From an uncultured Eubacteriales bacterium (lineage in GTDB: Bacteria > Bacillota > Clostridia > Tissierellales > Peptoniphilaceae): 64,000 nt of DNA. The notes under the pieces are model-generated. The model worked only from the letters and a program-made list of their open reading frames with translations, ran no database searches and was not told the DNA's origin. Made by a program: the position numbers and the translations under genes. Positions 59,482 through 64,000 of the stretch are shown one piece after another (positions within the stretch are counted from its first letter, which is position 1; every line of letters starts with the position of its first letter). The DNA lies in contig UQFH01000004.1 of the NCBI GenBank assembly GCA_900540185.1, forward strand, positions 62,001-126,000, read 5' to 3'.

Positions 59482-59502
59482 TATTTTTCATCATGAAAAA
59501 TA
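59482..59502. promoter_or_regulatory. Palindrome upstream of the His-tailed EamA gene
   Basis: TATTTTTCAT-C-ATGAAAAATA, 10-bp perfect arms around one base, about 65 bases ahead of the start; a candidate operator. Confidence 0.5.
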
Positions 59503-59606
59503 GTAGAATTAAAAAATCTTAAATATTGGAAGAAAATACTCCCCTATTTCAATTATATCATAAATCAAAAAATTACACGACTATTCCACGATAAAAACAA
59601 GACTAT

Positions 59607-59860
59607 CTAAAGCCCGACAAAAACCTCCACAAGATTTTGTATTTTAAAAAGCACTTCCGCCTTCTTCTTTTCTCTTGCTCCTTTCCGTCTTGAAGTCGGC
59701 GGAATTATACCGTCGAGTTCATCCCCGTTATTTTCAGCAAATCTTCTCGAAATCTATTTTTCAATAAATCTCTTTGCATTTTCGTTAAGATTTTCCTCGA
59801 CTATTAAATCATTGATACTTTTAATTTGTTCTTCGATTTTTAATCTTGTTTGTTGCCTGT
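59607..59860 (-). pseudogene. Relic of a type I restriction hsdR C-terminus, copy 2
   Basis: The minus-strand frame ending at TAG 59607 reads KIEEQIKSINDLIVEENLNE, NAKRFIEK, one in-frame TAG, then RRFAENNGDELDGIIPPTSR and KGAREKKKAEVLFKIQNLVE. It is a longer and less decayed version of the relic at 57296, in the same orientation. The upstream part of hsdR and any hsdM/hsdS are absent. Confidence 0.72.
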
Positions 59861-59992
59861 TCTATTTTTTATGTATCTGTTTTATTTTGTTCCATGCTTT
59901 TCGGCATTTTTTATATTACTCCTCTCCTGTTTTTTTCTTTTCAATTCTGGTAAATCTATAGATATACATTAGTTTATCGGGGAGATGATTTT
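59861..59992. other. Spacer upstream of the lipase-like gene
   Basis: AT-rich, no gene. GGGGAGATG lies just before ATG 59993; promoter boxes are weak. Confidence 0.4.
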
Positions 59993-60997
59993 ATGCTTAT
60001 TTTAGCAATTATATTTTTAATTTTATTTGTGCCGCAAGTTTATTATGTTTTTAAGAGGAAAAGATATAAGTCGCTCGATATGACAAGCAAGTTTTTCAAG
60101 AGAATGACAGTCTTTAAAGAAGACGGTTATGAGGAGATGTATCTTACAAATACTGACGGTGCTGATGTTTTTGTGAGAGTTTTATCGTGCGAAAATCCAA
60201 AGGCTGTTGTGCAATTGGTGCACGGAGTTGCGGAGCATTCCGGAAATTATATGGAGTTTGCAAGATTTTTAAATCAAAACGGCTATATCGTTGCTATTGA
60301 TGACCACAGAGGGCACGGGCGTTCCATCTCGAATGCTTATCCGAACGGGTTTATGAATATGGCGGAGGAGCTTGTCGACGATGAGATTATGATTGCGAAA
60401 TATATGAAGGATGAATATCCGAATCTTGAGTATTATATGATTGGACATTCTATGGGGTCGATGATTGCAAGGCTTTTTTTAAGAAAACACGACGATATGC
60501 TCGACAAGTTTATTGTTATGGGGACTGTACCGGTAAACAAGTTTTCATTTCTCGGTGTGTTTTTCTTAAATATTGCTTGTTTTTATTTGGGCATCAAGAC
60601 CGAGAGCAGACTTATTAATTCAGTCGTCGGTGCAAGCGGTCTCGATTTTATAAGTTATGACGAGGAAAATATTGAAGAGAAAGCGAGCGACCCTTTTCGG
60701 ATTTTCAGATTTAAGCTCGGCTATACAAGAGCGCTTATAGATTTAAACAGAAAGCTTGGAAAGAAAACAGATTATGAATGCAAAAATCCGAATCTTGAAA
60801 TTTATAATATGGTGGGAGCTGAAGATATTATTACGAAGGGCGAAAAAGGTGTCGCCGACAGTTTGAATTTTTTAAAATCCATCGGATACAAGGATGTTTC
60901 GAGTAAAACATATGAACATATGAAGCACGAGATTTTGTGTGAAACAAATAAAGAGTTTGTCTATCGTGACATTTTGAATTTTTTTGATGGTAAATAG
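59993..60997 (+). CDS. Alpha/beta hydrolase, monoacylglycerol-lipase-like
   Basis: 334 residues with an N-terminal membrane anchor (about 2-20). LVHGVAEHSGNYMEFARFL (oxyanion HG), DDHRGHGRS, the nucleophile elbow IGHSMGSMIAR (Ser about 153) and a C-terminal His in YEHMKHEILCE complete the triad of the serine aminopeptidase S33/lysophospholipase group. It probably cleaves lysolipids or monoacylglycerols at the membrane. Confidence 0.92.
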   Translation: MLILAIIFLILFVPQVYYVFKRKRYKSLDMTSKFFKRMTVFKEDGYEEMYLTNTDGADVFVRVLSCENPKAVVQLVHGVAEHSGNYMEFARFLNQNGYIVAIDDHRGHGRSISNAYPNGFMNMAEELVDDEIMIAKYMKDEYPNLEYYMIGHSMGSMIARLFLRKHDDMLDKFIVMGTVPVNKFSFLGVFFLNIACFYLGIKTESRLINSVVGASGLDFISYDEENIEEKASDPFRIFRFKLGYTRALIDLNRKLGKKTDYECKNPNLEIYNMVGAEDIITKGEKGVADSLNFLKSIGYKDVSSKTYEHMKHEILCETNKEFVYRDILNFFDGK

Positions 60998-61019
60998 AAT
61001 AGCTTTTCGAATTTTTATT

Positions 61020-61044
61020 GAGCCGTTTTCGGCTCTTTTTATTT
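61020..61044 (+). terminator. Terminator of the lipase-like gene
   Basis: GAGCCG-TTTT-CGGCTC followed by TTTTTATTT. Confidence 0.9.
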
Positions 61045-61052
61045 AGCTGATT

Positions 61053-61080
61053 TTGTTTTCTCTCCGAAATGTTGTATAAT
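61053..61080 (+). promoter_or_regulatory. Promoter of the yfcE-like gene
   Basis: TTGTTT (61053-61058), 16 bases, TATAAT (61075-61080). Confidence 0.55.
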
Positions 61081-61107
61081 ATTATTGATTGATTTTTGGA
61101 GGTTTTT

Positions 61108-61617
61108 ATGAGAATCGGAATTGTGAGCGATACGCACGGCGGATACAAGGATTTTATGATTGCACTTGAAAAAATGGGAGAGGTGGATTTTATTCTTCAT
61201 CTCGGCGATGTTTTATATCACGGGCCGCGAAATGATTTGCCGGGGACTTATGAGCCGAAGAAGCTTGCGGAGAAACTAAAGAGTATGGACAATATCGTTT
61301 TTGTGCGTGGGAATTGCGACAGCGAGGTCGACGAGATGGTCACGGATAAAAATATTCACGAAAATTTCAGGATTATTGATTTCGGTGACATAAGGATTTA
61401 CGCAACCCACGGTCACAGAGAGTCGGAGGACAAGAGAGTCGCTGCTGCTGAGAACAAGTTTTGCGATTATTTAATCACCGGTCACACGCATATCAAAAAG
61501 GATATAAGGACCGACACGCTCCACATTTTAAATCCAGGTTCAACGACGATTCCGAAAGACGCATCGCACTCATGCGCCGTCATTGACGACGAGGGCGTTC
61601 ATTTTTATGAATGGTGA
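61108..61617 (+). CDS. yfcE: YfcE-type phosphodiesterase
   Basis: 169 residues from ATG 61108 behind GGAGG (a TTG at 61096 is part of the SD). Metallophosphatase motifs: IVSDTHG, HLGDVLYHG, FVRGNCD, ATHGH, ITGHTH. YfcE/MJ0936-type enzymes hydrolyse phosphodiesters with Mn2+; the natural substrate is unknown. Confidence 0.92.
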   Translation: MRIGIVSDTHGGYKDFMIALEKMGEVDFILHLGDVLYHGPRNDLPGTYEPKKLAEKLKSMDNIVFVRGNCDSEVDEMVTDKNIHENFRIIDFGDIRIYATHGHRESEDKRVAAAENKFCDYLITGHTHIKKDIRTDTLHILNPGSTTIPKDASHSCAVIDDEGVHFYEW

Positions 61618-61634
61618 TTTCGATCGCATTTCAC

Positions 61635-61663
61635 TTGATTTTTTTCGCCCTTGGTATTATAAT
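61635..61663 (+). promoter_or_regulatory. Promoter of the threonine aldolase gene
   Basis: TTGATT (61635-61640), 17 bases, TATAAT (61658-61663). Confidence 0.7.
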
Positions 61664-61711
61664 GGACTTAACCGATGAGAATCGATAATATTATTGCAAA
61701 GGAAAGGTAAT

Positions 61712-62749
61712 ATGATATTTCTAAATTGTGATTATAACGAAGGCTGTCATCCAAAGATTTTGGAAAGGCTTGTTGAAACAAATTTTGACCAATGTTTGGG
61801 CTATGGAGATGACAAATATTCAAAGCATGCAAGGGAGTTAATTAAAAAGTCTCTTGGCACTGAAGATTGTGATATTTATTTTTTAGTTTCAGGCACTCCT
61901 ACAAATGTAGCAGCTTTAAATCAAATACTTAAACCATATCAAGCCGTTATGGCTCCAGACACGGCACACATAAATGTTCACGAAACGGGTATGCCCGAAG
62001 CATGTGGACACAAGATTTTAACTTTCCCGAATCAAAACGGAAAGATTACAATCGAGCAAATTGACGAATTTATGCACCAAAGAAATTTCGAAGCTGTCGT
62101 AGAACATTCGGTCGAACCGAAGCTTGTTTATATAACATATCCGACCGAAATCGGTACTCTTTACACAAAGAAGGAGCTCGAAGATTTGCACGCATATTGC
62201 AAAAAGAATGATCTTTATCTTTACCTCGACGGAGCAAGACTCGGATACGGTTTGACTGCCGAAGACGGCGACATCACTTTCGAAGACATAGCAAAGAACT
62301 GCGATATGTTTTATATCGGCGGAACGAAATGCGGTGCTCTTTTGGGCGAAGCGATGGTAATCATAAACGACGAGCTGAAAAAAGGTTTCAGATATATTAT
62401 CAAACAAACCGGACAACTTCTCGCAAAAGGACGTGCCGCCGGCATTCAATTCGAAACGCTTTTCACGGACAATTTATACATCGACATTTGCGCAAACGCA
62501 AACGCACAAGCCTGCAGAGTTAGAGATAAGCTCAAGGAAAAAGGCATCGAGTTTTTATATGAAACCTCGACAAACCAACAATTCCCGATTGTCCCGAACT
62601 CATTCCTCGAAGCGACCAAAGATGAATATGTATTCGACAAGACAAAAATCATTTCGGATGATATGAGTGCAATAAGAATTTGCACGAGTTGGGCGACAAA
62701 GGACGAAAATATCGATAAACTCATAGAAATCATAGAAAAGAATTTATAA
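61712..62749 (+). CDS. ltaE: Low-specificity L-threonine aldolase
   Basis: 345 residues from ATG 61712 behind GGAAAGG. PLP fold type I: YLDGARLGYG (Asp about 173), YIGGTKCGALLGEA with the PLP Lys near 206, and AHINVHETG with the stacking His. It splits threonine to glycine and acetaldehyde. It has its own promoter and terminator. Confidence 0.93.
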   Translation: MIFLNCDYNEGCHPKILERLVETNFDQCLGYGDDKYSKHARELIKKSLGTEDCDIYFLVSGTPTNVAALNQILKPYQAVMAPDTAHINVHETGMPEACGHKILTFPNQNGKITIEQIDEFMHQRNFEAVVEHSVEPKLVYITYPTEIGTLYTKKELEDLHAYCKKNDLYLYLDGARLGYGLTAEDGDITFEDIAKNCDMFYIGGTKCGALLGEAMVIINDELKKGFRYIIKQTGQLLAKGRAAGIQFETLFTDNLYIDICANANAQACRVRDKLKEKGIEFLYETSTNQQFPIVPNSFLEATKDEYVFDKTKIISDDMSAIRICTSWATKDENIDKLIEIIEKNL

Positions 62750-62754
62750 AAAAT

Positions 62755-62783
62755 ACGGACACAGTTTGATGTGTCCGTTTTTT
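62755..62783 (+). terminator. Terminator of the threonine aldolase gene
   Basis: ACGGACACA-GTTTGA-TGTGTCCGT followed by TTTTT. Confidence 0.92.
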
Positions 62784-62807
62784 AATGCATTTTTTCAAAA
62801 CAGAAAG

Positions 62808-62833
62808 AGGACCCGTACATTAATACAGGTCCT
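62808..62833. repeat. Inverted repeat after the third stalk gene
   Basis: AGGACC-C-GTA and TAC-A-GGTCCT pair around six bases. The T-run suits the plus strand (GAGGTTTTTT) better than the minus strand gene, so terminator function is uncertain. Confidence 0.5.
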
Positions 62834-62853
62834 GAGGTTTTTTATGAGTTAAT

Positions 62854-63780
62854 CTATAGAAATTCTATTGTATAGATTTCATATTTGTCACTTGTCTTGG
62901 ATGTTTCGTGGCTAACATTTGCCGATAAGTATCCGTTTGCTCTTGCCGTCTTTGTCGTTATTGACTCGACTTGACCAGGTGTGAGAGTTGCCGGAACCGC
63001 AAATGTTAAAGTCTTTTTGCCGTCTTTTGCAGCTTTTGTAAGACCCGCTTCGATTTCTTTTATCGAACCGAAATAAAGTCCGTCAGCTTCTTTTTTAACT
63101 TTGTCTATATCACCTGTTGCGGCTGTGTCTTCGCCCTTTTTGTCGTCAGTTTTTTTGTCATTCTTTGCAAGTTCAGGAGCGTTTAACTTCTTTGCAAGCT
63201 CTGCAATATATGCATCAACATCAGCAACTTTAATATCTTTTATTGCTTTGTATTCAAGTTTATTTGCAGTAGCCAAAGGTTTTACTTCCGCAACCTTATC
63301 CTTGTCGTTCCACTTTACTTCATATCCGAGTGCATCACAGAGAGTTCTTAGCGGAAGATATGTTCTGCCTTCTTTTGCATCGATAGTTGCCGGCACATCA
63401 AGTGCATAGAGCTTTCCGTTTGCATAAAACGCCTTTTTGTCAACCGGGAAAATTACATTTCCTTTGTCGCCGTTTTGTATAACGGCAAGTCTGTTGTCCT
63501 TGTCCCAATAAACCTTTTTACCGAGCGCAGCTAAAACATCAGTAACCGCAAGAGCGCTCTTGTTGTCAACTACCTTCGGTGCATATTTGAATTTGTAATC
63601 CTTGAGTTCGCCTTTTTCATTCGGCACTTTCAAATTGAATTTTGAAACAAACTCACCCAACTTTGCCGGCGTCTTCTTTACCGCATTCATCTCGTCAACG
63701 AGACCTGCAGCCTTTACACCCATCGTAAACACCATCGTAAACGTCATCAAAATTGCGAGAAACGTAATTCTCTTCTTCAT
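62854..63780 (-). CDS. Secreted stalk-domain protein
   Basis: 308 residues: a signal peptide (about 1-24, cleavage near VKAAG), a copper-amine-oxidase N-terminal-like domain (ALAVTDVLAALGKKVYWD, TYLPLRTLCDALGYEVKW), a Lys/Asp linker (200-225) and a C-terminal alpha/beta region of about 80 residues with no match I know. GGAGGG precedes the ATG and TATAAT (about 63857-63862) lies upstream. Probable wall-associated structural protein. Confidence 0.8.
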   Translation of the reverse strand: MKKRITFLAILMTFTMVFTMGVKAAGLVDEMNAVKKTPAKLGEFVSKFNLKVPNEKGELKDYKFKYAPKVVDNKSALAVTDVLAALGKKVYWDKDNRLAVIQNGDKGNVIFPVDKKAFYANGKLYALDVPATIDAKEGRTYLPLRTLCDALGYEVKWNDKDKVAEVKPLATANKLEYKAIKDIKVADVDAYIAELAKKLNAPELAKNDKKTDDKKGEDTAATGDIDKVKKEADGLYFGSIKEIEAGLTKAAKDGKKTLTFAVPATLTPGQVESITTKTARANGYLSANVSHETSKTSDKYEIYTIEFL

Positions 63781-63921
63781 AATAACCCTCCTTGATAAAA
63801 TAAGATTTTCGCTTTTCTTGCGAATAATAGAAAATCAAATGATATTCTGTAGTTATTATATACCCATATGCATTTAATTTAAAACGTTAAACCGAAATCA
63901 AATTGTGTTTTCTATTTTTCC

Positions 63922-63946
63922 AAAAAAAGAGACGCTTTCGCATCTC
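63922..63946 (-). terminator. Terminator of a gene entering from the right edge
   Basis: On the minus strand GAGATGC-GAAA-GCGTCTC (one G-T pair) is followed by TTTTTTT. Confidence 0.8.
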
Positions 63947-63950
63947 AATT

Positions 63951-64000
63951 TTATTTTACTATTCCATTTTCTTCGGAGTTTAAATGCCACCTAATACATA
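63951..64000 (-). CDS. C-terminal end of a minus-strand gene, cut by the window edge
   Basis: A frame ending in IRWHLNSEENGIVK at TAA 63951 lies five bases before a terminator. A second frame ending YVLGGI at 63972 is also possible. Too short to identify. Confidence 0.35.
   Translation of the reverse strand, partial: CIRWHLNSEENGIVK

Overview
The window is AT-rich DNA from a Gram-positive anaerobe. The gene content and style fit a member of the Firmicutes, most likely the Tissierellia/Peptoniphilaceae (Peptoniphilus, Anaerococcus, Finegoldia, Fenollaria and relatives). This is an inference from several traits: 'stalk' proteins with copper-amine-oxidase N-terminal-like domains, lipoteichoic-acid-synthase-type enzymes, wecA/wecB wall-teichoic/linkage genes, FMN-dependent IPP isomerase, COG2509 FAD protein, a large Bacillus-type SRP RNA, strong GGAGG ribosome-binding sites and many TAATG/ATGA start-stop overlaps. 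No ribosomal RNA is present, so the species cannot be fixed.

1-11 kb: a truncated pyridoxal/pyridoxamine kinase, an endonuclease IV gene broken by one in-frame TGA, a DUF2254 membrane protein, a MATE exporter, and a seven-gene transporter cluster read leftward. The cluster has two Cys-rich NMT1-type lipoproteins, a TauB/TauC-like ATPase and permease, an FtsX-like permease with its LolD-like ATPase, and a DUF4418 membrane protein.

11-25 kb: housekeeping and envelope genes on the minus strand. These are ftsH, a stalk protein, a CorC-like protein, wecB, wecA/tagO, upp, rpiB, tsaC and a stalk-glucosaminidase, most joined by stop/start overlaps, followed by xpt (+), mreB and murA.

25-41 kb: a long leftward series that looks like one or a few operons: PgeF, BofA-like, MATE, P-loop kinase, ECF S component, homoserine dehydrogenase, PAP2, HAD, metallophosphoesterase, a chromate-transporter pair, racemase, DUF951, MscS, YedF, DUF5711-like and HutD/Ves. 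It ends at a divergent orphan gene and aspartate ammonia-lyase.

39-48 kb: two LTA-synthase-like proteins flank a tRNA-Ser(GGA)-SRP RNA unit. One of them carries an extra C-terminal TIM-barrel/GDPD-like domain. Next come a COG2509 flavoprotein, a degenerate RocB/M20-like protein, deoD and pssA. At 48.9 kb coding switches to the plus strand: psd (divergent from pssA with overlapping promoters), a lipoprotein, an LCP protein, IPP isomerase, a YARHG protein and tadA.

53.8-60 kb is the accessory region. A tRNA-Ser(CGA) gene directly follows tadA. After its 3' end lies a tandem array of hairpin-rich repeats that all end in copies of the tRNA 3' end. Then come a frameshifted RhuM gene, an AbiEi/AbiEii toxin-antitoxin pair with a 44-bp palindromic operator, two relics of a type I restriction hsdR C-terminus, a degV relic, DUF488 and a His-tailed EamA exporter. 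This looks like a decayed defence island built at a tRNA-Ser gene. The window closes with a monoacylglycerol-lipase-like hydrolase, a YfcE-type phosphodiesterase, L-threonine aldolase and a third stalk protein.
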